Below are positions 12,902-25,877 of a stretch of 64,000 bases of DNA, piece after piece (the stretch's first letter is position 1; each line of letters starts with the position of its first letter). The notes beneath the pieces are model-generated. The model searched no databases. It had not been told where the DNA came from and saw only the letters and a list, made by a program, of their open reading frames with translations. The position numbers and the translations under genes were made by a program. The stretch spans positions 153,765,121-153,829,120 of the forward strand of contig CM056742.1 in NCBI GenBank assembly GCA_029851415.1. Direction: 5' to 3'. Origin of the DNA: Eretmocerus hayati. Taxonomy: Eukaryota; Arthropoda; Insecta; Hymenoptera; Aphelinidae.

Positions 12902-15223
12902 CAAAGGCGCAACGGATGATTTGATGACCTGGCAATTACGATGACCAACTTTCGAAGTATCAATTGTGCATTCTTTGTCGCAAAATTGATCGTGCAACTA
13001 CTCTAAAAGTATAATTAATAAGCCAATTTTGTTGACTCCAGTTTTTTTTCATGAATCTCATTGAAAAGTGTCTTCGAAGCTGGAAAAAATATGGGTAGTT
13101 CCGCGGAAACTTTGAAATAATGTGTTGCTTGACTGTACAAACTCTTAAAACGCTTGGGGGAAAAAATGTACATACAAGTACAAGTCATTCTTGACATACT
13201 TGGCGTTCTTCTAGCGCGATTGTTCGTCTTTTGATCCGCAGGGCGGCCACCTAAGAAATTGTCCTTTAGAAAAAGGGTCAAAATCTCAGTTCCGTGTGAT
13301 GTGGTTTTTTCTTTTTTCGGCCTTTGTGAGTGCATAGCGCCGCCAAGAGGCTTGTCCGGGATCCAGACGGGCAAGCTTATCAAATATAATGGTATCACGC
13401 ATCGAATTCCACAGCTATTGAGAACCAAAAGACCACACTTCATGTGCATGCTGAGCTCGTACATTGTGTGGCGCAATTTCGCCTAAAATTTTGCCTCACT
13501 CCAGGTCTTTCCTGGCCAATTTTTTCTTAAAGTTCATCGTCAGGTGCAACTTCTTCATGCCCTAGGGTATCAAAAAAACATTTCATTTCTACACTTTGGG
13601 GAGTGGGTACTTTTCCACGAAAATCTAGTTTTGCTCATTTTTATGTCAGGTTCGTGTGGTACTAGTGCGATGCGACCCTTCATCGCGAGACTGTAGAGGT
13701 CCTAATCAGTCCTCTTTCGAAGTTTCTAAGGGCCTAATCAAGGTCCTCAAACCTCAAGACCGAAGCTTGAACCGTTTGGCCCTGATGAGATCAATTTTAG
13801 TGCTAAATGTCAGGTTCCGTGACTGCTACCGCGTTATCCTTGTTATACTTATGGTACTCATGAGTGAACATTTTTTTCATTCGTGCGCGAGTTAATTTCT
13901 GCTTTATATGTTTCGAAAAGTTGGAAAATCTATCTTAGAGCACTTGGAAGTGAGATTCCAGGTTGGGCACATTTTCTACTCAGTTATCAAAGTTTCCGCA
14001 AAACTACTTATATATATATACGATGTCTACTGACAAAAAAGTATTATAATTCGCAGATGAATGTATTTATACCGATTGCGTGGGTGTGTGATCTGCAAAA
14101 AGTCTGTTTCGTGTAGTGGCTTGAAATTTCTCTTCTATACAAACATTTGGAAAAACATTGCGCTGCCTTTTTCATGGGCTCAAGATTGTATCTCATAATC
14201 TCATCGGTCAAATAATAATAAGAGCCTGCCTCACACAAGTGTGTGCCATGGTGGGATTTTAAGTTTTAATGGATAGATTATTAGATATTGATCAGTGTCC
14301 TTATGTACACTGTTTACATTTATCTCTGCCTTATATCCTTCAAGTGATTCAATTTTCAAGCGAACTTTGGCTGACTTTTTGAGAAAAAAGGCATTATAGT
14401 TAATTATTGAGCCACGTTTCGCTCCTCGTGATCATAGAAATTCACATTACAAGATGAGCTTATCTATCATTTTCGCTTCAAGTGAGCTGTGCATGAGAAA
14501 CTGCCCACGTCTGAAAGTCTTAGTACTTATTCAATTATATTTTGATTACATGGATGACTCCCGTCAACAAACTGTCTTCAAATCACAAAAATTTTTTGAA
14601 AATTCCGGAGGCCATTGCATTGACTTATCTGCACATGTATAATCGAGGTTGTGAAGTCAATCACCCAAAAATTCCACAAGATAACAAAGATATCTTGAAT
14701 ACGTGTATATGTAACGATTAAATTATACTTGCAGAAACGCTCCTATATAGGAGGATAAGAAAACAAAACCAAAAGCATATATTTTAACATTGAAAAAAGT
14801 CTTCTACGTCAGGTAGCTAGTCAAATATTTCTGTAATAAAAATGTTACTATATTTGAAATTACTGGACTTCGTTACGACATCATTTCTTGAAGAACGTGA
14901 TCAGTAGTATGATAATGAAACTTTTTTATATTCCACAGAGTTACCAGAATGAAATAGAATGATTTGAAACGAGATGGAGAGGAAGTTGTGATTGACTGCT
15001 GCTCTCGACGCTGTACGGACGCAAACAAGAAATCAGTTGAGGTTTTTGCTATCAGTTGAGTCACAAGTAGAGAAAAGCAAATAATCGCGTGCCGTCGTTG
15101 TAGCAATTAATACATAGCTGGTTTTGAGCTCATTCTGGGTATTCAGTGTTAAGTGATATCCAATAAAGCTACCGTGTGGTCTCAAGTAATATAATACTTT
15201 GTCAGCATAAGAAGAGATTAAAA
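12902..15223. other. 2.3-kb intergenic region
   Basis: No gene could be supported. A minus-strand open frame at 13015-13476 (about 149 codons from its first ATG) is cysteine- and basic-rich without domain features. An imperfect direct repeat, TGTCAGGTTC(C)GTG, occurs near 13645 and 13809. The stretch 13600-13830 is less AT-rich than its surroundings. A short TA run is near 14010. The last few hundred bases are presumably the promoter and leader of the hydrolase starting at 15224. Confidence 0.4.
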
Positions 15224-16721
15224 ATGTCTACATTGGATCTCAAAAAAATAAAAATTGCAAAGCGAGAACTACATGTGCCAACGCTTGAGGAGGTGAAAAA
15301 TGGTACTTATCCCTGATTGTCATCATGTCAGATTCCAAAATATTAAATCAAACTTGCTCACATAATAATCTTGTGTTACAGTATTCATTGGTGCATTAAA
15401 ACAAAATTTTGAGGAGGCTGAAGTAGAGGTTGTTGATTGCCCAAATCTCACAGAAGAACCATTCACTTTAGCTGCTCCAGGTTTTTATCCATTTTAGAAA
15501 AATTTTAAATAAAACAAAATATGATGATTTCAAAGTTCTGTATTTGTGCAGGTATAGGTGGCAGATTGAATATTGTTGAAGTTGGTGGACCGCCATTTCT
15601 ACTTCCATTAGTTCAGAGGGATAAAGTGTATGAAATCAAATCTTTAATCAAAGAGTTAAAATATGGAGATAGAGCTTTTGCTGCAGGTGCTGGTGCAGGA
15701 CCATGGCCATACATTAACAGCAACTGTGAGGTAAGTTGGTCAAGTTACTTTCATTCAATCATGTCAATATATTATTGAAAATATTTGTCTTATATCAATT
15801 TAAAGTAATCTTATTGCTCTAGATGATGATGAACATCATGATAGACTCTTCAAAAGTTAAAAGTTTAACTAGAATTGCATCAGTTAACAAGAATGATGAG
15901 ACTTGTGTATTAGAAACACTGAAAGATAGTGAAACTCGATTTGCGCTACTAGCAAATCTGTTTCTATGTGAGGGTATCCCTGGCAAAGTTCTCAAAGTTT
16001 ATGCAAAAAAGAGGACTGGAAACAAGGATTTTATAGCTACTATGCAACAAGCTCTTGCAGCACATTACAAAGACCATCTTGTTGGTGAGAATTTCTAGGG
16101 TCCTGTCCACAGGGAAACTACTGATGATGTTTTGTTCAGATACAGAGTCTTTCTACATTTGGATTGCAGGTCTTGGTGGTTCTTTCATTATGAGGGAAGG
16201 GAAAGCTAAACAACATGTAATGCCAGACTTTTCTGAAAATCCACTAAATAGCACAGAGGACCTTGACAATTGGCTCCATTTCTATGATATGTCAGCACCA
16301 CTGATAGCAGTGGGAACTTTTGTCTCAGCCGAAACTGTGAGTATTTGCATAGTCATCAAATAGAAGATAAAAAGATCATTTCCTTCAAGATAAGTATCCA
16401 ATGTACCTCTTGCATGAACTGATACTTTGCTTATTAATGAAGATTTTCGATGTTTCGTTATCAAAGGAAGATAAGGAAGCAACTAGAGATAATATTTTGT
16501 CTGTAGCATAACAAAGACAGAGCTGAAGTTCATGATTACTATTGTAGGACTTGGATTTACGAGTGCAGCATTTTCACAGTTTCTCTCACCATGGTGAAGG
16601 AGGGCATTATCACATTGACACAACACCAGATGTTGTTGAATATTTAGGCTACTTCAATCTTGGTGAAGTGCTACATAGAGTTGATCAACCAGTATCCTCT
16701 CTTCAGTTTGGAAAGGACTAA
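15224..16721 (+). CDS. C11orf54: C11orf54-type ester hydrolase (DUF1907, PTD012 family)
   Basis: Homologue of human C11orf54/PTD012, a zinc-dependent protein with reported ester hydrolase activity. Six exons: 15224-15302, 15382-15480, 15552-15730, 15823-16084, 16170-16336 and 16548-16721, all phases consistent, giving 319 residues (human 315). Family landmarks in order are HVPTLEEV, VVDCPNLTEEPFT, GGRLNIVEVGGPPFLLPL, AAGAGAGPWP, FALLANLFLCEG, KVYAKKRTGN, GGSFIMREGKAKQHVMP and NWLHFYDMSAPL. The zinc site is in the last exon: His270, His272 and His282 within QHFHSFSHHGEGGHYH keep the human spacing. Start is the ATG at 15224, which gives the expected N-terminus. A polyadenylation signal AATAAA lies at 16821-16826. 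Confidence 0.95.
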
Positions 16722-17075
16722 ATTTCATGTTTGTAAAATATCAATTTTTGTATAACAATAACTATATGAATGCCTCAAAATCTGTGAGTACATGAGTATT
16801 GGAACAATTTTCTGAAAATCAATAAATAATTGTGATGATATAGATGAACTCTCACACAGAACTTGTGTACTTTGTTAGTGAGGAATCATTTTTGTTTCTC
16901 TCATTCGCTCATAGGTGACTCAACTTTTGGCTTCTCTCATTTCACAAGCTGAGTAGCTAAATATACAAAGAGTTGTTATACTCAATTATATCAAGCAATT
17001 CAGTCCCTCTAAGTTACAATTTAGCTGCTTGTAATTTAAATGTCATCTTGAGATATTTGGTCAGAGGAAGAAAAA
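16722..17075. other. short spacer between hydrolase and transporter
   Basis: Holds the hydrolase 3' UTR (AATAAA at 16821) and the promoter/leader of the same-strand transporter starting at 17076. Only about 250 bases separate the inferred polyadenylation site from the next start codon. Confidence 0.5.
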
Positions 17076-18298
17076 ATGTCAAGGAAAAATCTGTACAATA
17101 CAATCGATGTTCAAACCTTTGAAGATGGAAGCACAAAATCTACTAACGGAGCTAGCAACTCATTCAGTAGTATTCATCCAGTATATCTTTATGCTGAACT
17201 TAGCAATAGCTCACACTATACTCGGATGAACACCAATTGGTTTGGAATATTCCTTGCACTGTTATCGGGTATATTCTTTACAATCAGTTCAGCTCTAGTA
17301 AAAGGGATCACCAATGTAGACCCTATGGTGTTGTTGATAACTCGAGCTGTGATACAAATTGTAATGATGCTCACAATAGCATGGAAAAATTCTCATCATC
17401 TACTGGGACCTCAAGGGCAAAGAGGATTAATTCACATGCAGGTAAAATTTCTTACTTTTAGCTCCTATTCCTCAGTTATGATCAATAGCATTGGAAAGAA
17501 TTATTCAATTTGCTTGCTAGGGTTTGGTTGGCGGTATGACACTGTCACTGTTGTACATCAGTTTTAGAAGACTGCCTTTAGGAGATGCCACAACTGTGAT
17601 TTTCAGCTCTCCAATAATTGTCATGATCATGTCATTCATATGGTTAAAAGAACCCTGTGGATTCCTACGAATAGCAGTAATGGGATCTTTAGTTCTTGGA
17701 GTGATTCTCATTGCTCAACCTCCTTTTATATTTGAAGTGAGTATACCTTTGGAAAATGTTTTTAATCATGTCAATTTGAAATAACGATTTCATATCTTAT
17801 TAGATGCAAGAAGACACACTATATGATGCCACAGGCTATACATGTGCCGTATTTGCTACTATCTTTACAGCGATGAATATTGTGGTGATGAGAAAGTGTT
17901 TAGAAATTCACTATTCAGTTGTAGTCCTGAACTTATCAGTATGGTCATTAATTTCTGCAATAATCTTCCTCATCATCTTACCAACAGATAATCCTGCAAT
18001 GGATTTTAGAGATAAACTGTTTATACCCTGTGATTTCATTACTCTGTCAATGATTATGTTGGTTGCCGTGACAGGGTTGTTGGGTCAAATACTGATTGCA
18101 AATTCACTAAAGATAGAAAGTGCTGGAAAAGTATCTGTGACTAGGTCTTTAGATATTATTTTAGCTTATGTGATCCAAATCTATTTTTTTGAAGAGGTCC
18201 CAACAATGACAAGTATAATTGGTGCCCTTCTAATATTGTCAAGTGTTGTAACTATTGGTTTCGAAAAACACATTTATAGTTTATGGGATTCCATTTAG
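17076..18298 (+). CDS. SLC35G1: EamA/DMT-superfamily transporter, SLC35G1-like
   Basis: A multi-pass membrane protein of the drug/metabolite transporter superfamily, closest by eye to SLC35G1 (TMEM20). Three exons: 17076-17441, 17521-17736 and 17804-18298, 358 residues. After a soluble N-terminus of about 50 residues come the two EamA halves. The first has WFGIFLALLSGIFFTISSALVKG, GPQGQRGL, then LGDATTVIFSSPI and WLKEPCGFLR. The second has YTCAVFATIFTAMNIVVMRK, GLLGQILIANSLKIESAGKV and a final IIGALLILSSVVTIG. About ten membrane segments are visible. Human SLC35G1 has been linked to ER calcium/STIM1 and more recently to citrate export; the insect substrate is unknown. A plus-strand AATAAA lies at 18657-18662. 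Confidence 0.88.
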
Positions 18299-21200
18299 TG
18301 AATTTGAATCAAGACACGATTATACAAAATTCTCTCAATTTCTACGAAACCACTGTCTAAAACGAAATCAGAAACTTCACATTACCCTATAATATGCCGA
18401 AGTTTTGACGCGATGAAACATGTTCAACTGCACCAGTTGCGGAATTGACTCCTTATAAATTGTGATTTGTTGGATATTTCGTGATCGCATTGAATGAGGC
18501 GAATTTATAAGTACATATCTAATAGTTATTTATTCAAAAAGGAGATAAAACTACATCAAACAAAGAATCACGCCACCATACCATGTATTTATAAGATCAT
18601 ATGTACAATGAACATTTTACGGGTTTTCTCCAGCACACGTTACTTTTTGCGTTAGCAATAAATCTGTTCATTAATTAAGGATAGATATGTCGCCCTTTCT
18701 TGATATTTTAGGCGGTCCAGATTATACACGTAGATTAGTACACATGGTAAACGATTTTTCATCCTTGTTTTGAGTCATTACTTTAAACTACTCACGAGTC
18801 TGAATAATAATTTGATTCATAAATAATATGAAACAGCTGAATGCCTTCACATTCATGATTTGTTCAACGACTCAAATCAATAACTAAATATCATAAATTT
18901 TTGATCCTATATTGATTATAATAATTATCTTCATCGCTGAAAAAATCCTTCTTACTTACTTTTTACACTAAATATTTCCATTTCAACAACGGGTTTTCTC
19001 GGAGAATTTCAAGGTACATTTCGAAAACATACCGATCCTTTCAAGTGACTATGAAAAAAAAAGAGAAAAAGAATATACCAAGTAGTTATATTCACATGAC
19101 ACTGCACATTTTGTTCAAAGCATACTCAATCATTGGAGTTTTCAACGAAACCTATATGCAATTTTAAAATTATTTACAAGTAATAAAGAATCAATTCAAT
19201 AATCTTTGTACCTAAATACAAACGTTTCCGATTTGGTAAACGTGATAGATCACAAAGAATTTCATTCAGACAAATGAACGAATCTGAAGCAACTTCAGTG
19301 GAATATCTCTTTTAAAACCATCTAAGATCAGGTGATTTCCATTATAGTCAAAACTTTCAAAAAACATTTTTACAATATCTGTTTTGAATAAAAAACGATG
19401 TACTCCTATCTAGTAATCCATCACGGTAGTGCAACTCGTCACTAATGGTGTTGGTAATCACAAGAATACAAAGATCATTATCTATTCATTCTCTGCTGGA
19501 ATTTTTCAATTTCATATTCATATTATCAGACATTTTTTTTCAAAATGCATTAATTGATTTGATGGTTTTGAATGATCAATCAATTTCTGCTAGAGTAAGT
19601 ATCTGTACAATAAAGAATGGAGATCAATTGAAGTATTTTTGGTCATTCCCTTCTAATATCTTCTGGCACATCAAAATGAAGGATACGATTAATTTTGAAG
19701 TAATCGTTTGGATGTGTGTACACAGTTAACTTTGAGAAATTATCCATCAGCTGTACTTATATGGATTGTCACTTCTATTTATTATTGAGTTTACAGTACT
19801 TACTATCAATTCAAGAAGGTCATTGTGTAAAATGGAGATGATGAAATCCTCAAAGTACCATTACCCACACTCAAAATGTCTAAAATCACTTTCATTACAT
19901 CACGATGTCGATATTCAGTGCGGTGTCAACACAATGAAGTCCTGAATTTCTCAGCAGTAGATTCCCAAGAGACTGAAAGAGTGATAGTGAAGAAAAGAAG
20001 TGGAAGCATTTGATCATCTGATCAAAAAAAATTTATAACTAGAGTTCTATATTTCCAAGTTCCGGTGGGGTTCTATTGGAGTGCTTGATTTATTGTAAAC
20101 ATGAGATTTTTCCACTGAAGACGAGTTTAGTTTACTATGTACACAATTATGCTCATACTTCATTTTTGAGAATATCGTAGATTACATTTGGTGAATGTAC
20201 TTAATGAAATTCTCTAAACAACTGTGATGCTTGGACTCAACAAACATATTTGACCTGACACATACCATCTTTCTGAATATATTACACAAGTGATAATATA
20301 CTATACGTCTTTAAAACTTCTCACTCTATGCTACATGCAGATCGCTTGTGGTTTTGATGAGTTGAGCTTTCAAACTGTGTAGACCATAATTTGTTATGAT
20401 CCAAGTTGAATTGAAATGAGGTTAGACTTGAGCTACATAACCGAAATTTTCCTTGAGCTTTTACTATCAGTAAGTTGGCGTCAATCAAGCTCAAGAGCTA
20501 TACTTGGGTGGATTTGAAATGAGATTGTAAATTAAACCCAAATGAATTATGCAACCTTAAAAAGGTAGCAAGATTTGTAAGATGGAACTCAATGGAACTC
20601 GAGACATGGGAGGGTTGGTTTCCAATTTGATTAGGTCAATCGGTCCAAAATAATATCAAATAATTCGAATAGGGTGTGCGATTTCAGAGGTGACAGTGTG
20701 AAAAGCTGCAAAATCATGCTACAGCAGTGGCTAAAAGACCATCTCATTGCATGGTCTCACTTTTGTGAGAAAATGAATTATATGAAAGGATTATTCGAGT
20801 TAGAACCATAAAGAAAAACGAGAAGTTGGAAAAGTAGTTATTCAGTTTCTTGAATCTATTACAATAACAAAACAGCAGGCAAAATCGAGACATAACTTCT
20901 TATCCCTTGATAGGCGACTGCATTGGTGGAGTAATTTGAAAATTCGTGAGATCGTTTTCTTGATCCATTACTTCGGCGTGATATTCGCTGCGAATATCAC
21001 GCAAAAGTAGTGAATGAGCACTGTTTAATAATCCTTTCCAAGTCAAAAGAATTCATTAACATCCAATAACGATACGAGATACGAATTTCTGGTGTGAAAC
21101 ACCTCTTGCACGCGGGAAATCATTTCAGAATATTTGAACAATACTCATGTGAGTAAGATACCATTTTCAAACTTGCATGAAATATACTTATATTCATCTA

Positions 21201-21405
21201 GTAGTAGAAAGCACTAACGTTCGACATCCGAGTCGGACGTTTACTGTTGGATTTTAAAATTTCCATTTACCTTAACGAAGGCGCCTACTAGTACTCAAGC
21301 ATTTGCACAAGAAAATTCACTCTTCCGAACATGCTTGGTCTTATAATCTTACACTAGAACAAACCTCACGAGCAGCTTGGTGAATTCATCGAGGGCCGAG
21401 TGGAA
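18299..21405. other. convergent 3' UTR region (transporter + strand, zinc-finger gene - strand)
   Basis: About 3.1 kb with no supported coding exon. The transporter's likely end is the AATAAA at 18657-18662 (+). On the minus strand the first strong signal reading left from the zinc-finger stop is not close; an AATAAA is readable at 18534-18529, so the zinc-finger mRNA may carry a 3' UTR of up to about 2.9 kb and overlap the transporter 3' end. A 94-codon plus-strand frame at 19445 looks random. The sequence is AT-rich throughout. Confidence 0.4.
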
Positions 21406-24400
21406 TCAAATGTGTATAGGCACGTGCACCAGGAGTTCAGCACGCGTCGAGAAAACTGCTGCGCACATCTCACACGTATATTCAAGAGTGTCAGGGATTA
21501 TCGTTTCAGGCACCGACTCATCTACCGAACCCATCAAATTGTGCACATCAAGCATACCATCAGCCGTAGACTCAACTTTAACACTCAGTCTCACATTGCC
21601 GGAACTCATGTCTGGGATAGAATTCACTTTATCCAAATCAGGCAGTATGGATTCTTGCACTATCTCCTCCTGCTCAGCAACCACATTGGCCTCAAACGCT
21701 ACCTCGAGATTGTTACCGTCGATGCCAGACCCAAACAGTTGACTCTGATCCGTGAGCTGAGACTGCTGCATCCCGACGTTGTTGCGACTGGTCATCTCCG
21801 TCGAATGCGCAGCACTCAACTTCTCCTTCGGCTTCCGCGGCGGGACGCTCTGCTTCCTCCTCGTCTTCTTAGCAGGGGCTCGTTTTCTCGGCGTAGGCTT
21901 GTCGAACTTCTCGAACTTCTCCTGCTTAAAAGTGATTATTTCGCCGTTGTTGTTGGAGACATGGTTAAGATTAGCATTGTGTTTAGCCAAGCCCGGCTCA
22001 ACCTTGATGTTTACCATTTCGATGGCGGGCGGCGGATCTATCGCAGAGCTATCCATATCCTTCGATTGTGTGAAAGTGGCGGGCATGAACTGTTGTCTTC
22101 CTTCGACGTGGTAGCTAACATTTTTTGTACGAGGTCTATTTCTTTCCCCACCAGGTATGACCCCTGGTATTCTGTTTGACTGCGCATACTGTTGTTCATT
22201 CGGCATGACTTTGGGTGTTCTCGTGACCATCGTCTTCGTTTTTTGGCCTCTTTTTGCACCATCAGTTCCGAGTTCGACAGGTACTCGTGTTTTCTGAGTG
22301 TGAATCATTTTAGGTCGTCCACTTTGATTCGAAGTGGACGGATCCATTCCACCAATGATGGCTGCTATGCTTTTTTTGTCATCTTTCTTCGATTTCTTTT
22401 TCGGCGTTTTCGCTTTAGCTGGATGTGCCTTTGAATTGCTCACAATTGAATTAATGTTTTGCAATGAGCTTTCAAAACTTTTGAGTACATTTTGATATCC
22501 TTCCTCGACGTTGACTCGGTGCTGCTTTGTTTTTCTACTGATCTTGCGCTTGTTATTTTCATCCGAATCGGATGGGCCATCAAGCAAATCGAAAGAATCT
22601 TCTATCCGAACTCCAAAAGGACCCACATCATTTTTCAGTTTACGCCGACGCTTGTATTTCCTAGGGCCTGATTGTGGTTGTCGGCGCAATGCAGTATTTT
22701 CGTCACAATGCGCAACGATGTGTAAGACGAGTTCTTCAGAATTAGGCAAAGATTCTCCGCAGACCTTGCACATGTACGGCGTAAGACTATTGTGGCATTT
22801 TGGGTCGGGACCGGAATGATGAGCTCTCACGTGTTCACGTAACACGACCTGAAAATGACATTTTGCTCAAGGTTCTTGTTCACATTTGGAGGATGACATG
22901 TTTAGTCAGATATTCAATTGCAAAGCGACAACGAATCTTAACATAGGAATCCAGAATAATTAAAGCAAAGAAGTAACTCTGATGTATGGTGGATAGGAAT
23001 CCGAATGTTGATTTGTATATTGACAATATTACAGCGAGAGCGAAATAATAACTATATTCACCTTTACGATACACTTACATAGTATATCATATCGAATACG
23101 AAGAAAAATGCGAGTTCAAGAAGTGACAGAGGTGTGACACTTACTCTTTGGTTGAAAGCTCGGGGGCAAATAGCACACCCATACGGTTTTTCTCCCGTGT
23201 GGATCCGCTCGTGTTTCCTCAGTGTTCCTCCATCAGCAAAAGCTTTCCAGCAGAATCGACAACCATATGGTCTTTCACCAGTGTGTATACGTATGTGTAT
23301 TTGTTGAGAGCTGCGGCTACCAAATGTCTTGCCACATTCTCGGCACGGGAAAGTACGCCCACCAAGCTCTTTATTGTGCGAGTGACGGTGACTAACCAGA
23401 GCTCGGCCATCAGGAAACTCTTCACCACATTCGTCACAAGCTACCATCTTGTTACGGTGCGAGACCATATGCCTAAAATCAAAACAATATAAATAAGTCA
23501 AATAATATATTATGACCCGCGATTCGGAAATACTCTCGATACATATATATTCAAACCAGAAACTTAGCAGAAATCAAGCAAAAAGCGTCATATGAGACAT
23601 GACCATTTCTAATCCAAGCGGCGCAAAAAAGCGCAACATGATCCACACAATTAACGTTTCGAAGCTTACCTCCGCAGCCTTGCTTTGCTATGAAAACGCT
23701 TTCCACATTTAGTGCAAGCAAATGTCTTATCAGTGTTGTGAATCCACGAATGCTTGAGAAGACTTCTCTTATCTTTGCACGTCTTGCCACATAAAATACA
23801 TGTGTTTGGAGGGGCATCGTCGGCGTGCATTTCACGGACATGGTCTGCTAGTTCGGCATCGTCCCGACATCTTTCTCCGCATAGTAAACATCTCCGACTT
23901 GGAGACCTGCTTTATGAATCACAAGTTATTGTAGCAGAGAAATATTGAGTGAGTTATTTCCGTAGAATATGATATTTTCATAACTTAAACATGGATTTAC
24001 CTTGCATGCAACTCAGCATGTGCTAATAGTGCTAGAGCTTCTTCAAACCATTCACCACAAACATTGCAAACGTGATGTTGACTGGATCCTTCGACAGTCT
24101 CAACTTCTTGCTTCACGTGTATTCTGAAAGAATTTCAATGTGATCAAGCTAATTTTCAACAACCTGAGAGGTGTTGACCATTCACGCAGATACTCACTTC
24201 CTATGTCGTTTTAAAAGATCTAATCTGTGAAAAGGAACACCGCATGTATCACAGAAGTATTCTCCAAACCTCTGATCCCCTGCATAGATTACTGGCTCAT
24301 TTTCTACTTCTTCAGGTTCTCCTGGGGATAAGCTAAGCCCATGCTTCACTCGCATATGTTCTTGTAGATTGCTGATATCCCAGAACACCTCACCACACGA

Positions 24401-25877
24401 AGTGCACTCGAACGGGCTATCACCTCCATGTATGCGCGCATGTGAGTGCATAGCTTTCTCCCTAGCAAAACCAACACCGCAGAATTGGCAAACATATGGC
24501 TTAGAAGCATCAGTTACTGGCCAGCGTGGCACATGAGGTTCACTAGATGTCAGTTGATGTGTCCATCTACAGTTTGTACAAAAATTAGCTGCTATTTCAA
24601 GAATTTTATTTATCAAACTAAATCTTCTAACTACTTGACTGGACCCAAGAATATATAAACGGACAAGTAGGACCTTGTCAAAACCCTTGTCTCTGCAACC
24701 ACCACTACTTAGTGTCAAGACGAGAAATCGGTGATGATAGATTCAACATGACCATGAGGATGGTCTCAAAAGACTTTCGTGAGTAATAATATGGATGAAG
24801 ATTGTGAAAAAAATTTGATTGAGAAAAAATGTTCTGTATTCGTGAATTTGTTGAATGAAAGATCATTCAAATAATTTTTATAATTGCAAACAAAAAACGG
24901 CGAGGATGAGAGCTTGAAATGGTAGATGTTGAATGAGAATTAAGGTATACAGTACAAACCTGATAGCACTCATATTAGAGAAATCATCGTGTTGTTTGTT
25001 GCTTGAAACAGGAGCTTTGCGCTTTCTTGGGGCGTTATTTGGGATTCTTTTCCGACGTCCCTTGATGGGGTGATTTTCTTGTACAGTAGCCAAGGGATCT
25101 TCTAAGTCATCCTCTAGACCATCCCGAGCAGGAGCATAAGCATGGATTTTGAGGTGGTTCATCAAATCAGTCTTTCTGACATAACGAGCACCACACAAAT
25201 TGCACCCATGTGGACGCTCTGTCTGATGCGTAACCATGTGGTTCATTAAATTAGCTTTTTTTCTGAATCTCTTGCTGCAGAAGTCACAAGGATATGGTCG
25301 TGTATTGGTGTAAGAATCTTGATCAATTGGTAAGGGTATTTCCATGTCATCATACTCCAGCAAGTTATCGTGGGAAACCTTAGTTTCCGGCACTTCCATT
25401 CTGTAATAGGGTGGATGAATTTAACATGATCATCGAGAAAAAATTTACATGAAAATGGTTTAGATTTGCTTTGGTACACAAAGAAAGATTATAAAAGCTA
25501 TGAAAAAGTGCATCAATTTTCATTGTGAACTGAGAAGAATCTTACCCTTCATCAGGGCCCGATCGATCCCAATTGTCTGTTATCACCTCCTCGGTTACTT
25601 GTATATTCAGATAATCATGTCCCTGATCTTGAGGGACAATGTATATGGATTCCATATCGCTTGACTGTGGAACCATTAGGATCTCTGTGTCTGCTATTGG
25701 GGTAGAGTCTGCCGGAACAGACTCTACCGTTTCCTCCACAGTGACTTCCTCGCATGCTCCCACAACCTCCTCCACAGGAGCATCCAGCTCAGCCTCCAGG
25801 CCACATATCACTTCCTCATGCATGACATTTCCCACCTCCTCCACCCACTGAAGGGTGAGATCACCACTAACATCCAT
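21406..25877 (-). CDS. C2H2 zinc-finger protein with 15 fingers (probable DNA-binding regulator)
   Basis: Seven coding exons: 25546-25877, 24960-25400, 24198-24566, 24001-24123, 23670-23906, 23145-23472 and 21406-22848; phases fit, 1090 residues. The start ATG at 25877 opens an acidic N-terminal region rich in Glu, Asp and Val. Fifteen C2H2 fingers follow: two together, a basic nuclear-localisation-like linker (RRKRIP, PRKRKAP), then eleven fingers in a broken array. Several are joined by TGEKPY-type linkers (HTGERPYGC, HTGEKPYGC). Then come one near-terminal finger, a Lys/Arg/Ser-rich disordered stretch of about 400 residues, and a final lone finger (CEMCAAVFSTRAELLVH) at the C-terminus. Most likely a nuclear DNA-binding protein. 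I cannot name an orthologue. It has no BTB, ZAD or KRAB domain. Confidence 0.9.

Noticed and set aside
12902..12997. Extended N-terminus for the dehydrogenase
   Set aside because: The extra frame starts at TTG directly after a stop codon; the first ATG (12901) gives a normal family N-terminus.
13015..13476. Minus-strand open frame upstream of the dehydrogenase
   Set aside because: Begins with TTG, random-looking composition, no family resemblance; kept only as a note in the intergenic entry.
19445..19729. 94-codon plus-strand frame in the long UTR region
   Set aside because: Hydrophobic AT-rich translation, no homology or splice signals.
21400..22179. 259-codon open frame on the plus strand
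   Set aside because: Antisense shadow of the last exon of the zinc-finger gene, whose minus-strand frame has clear fingers and consistent splice phases.
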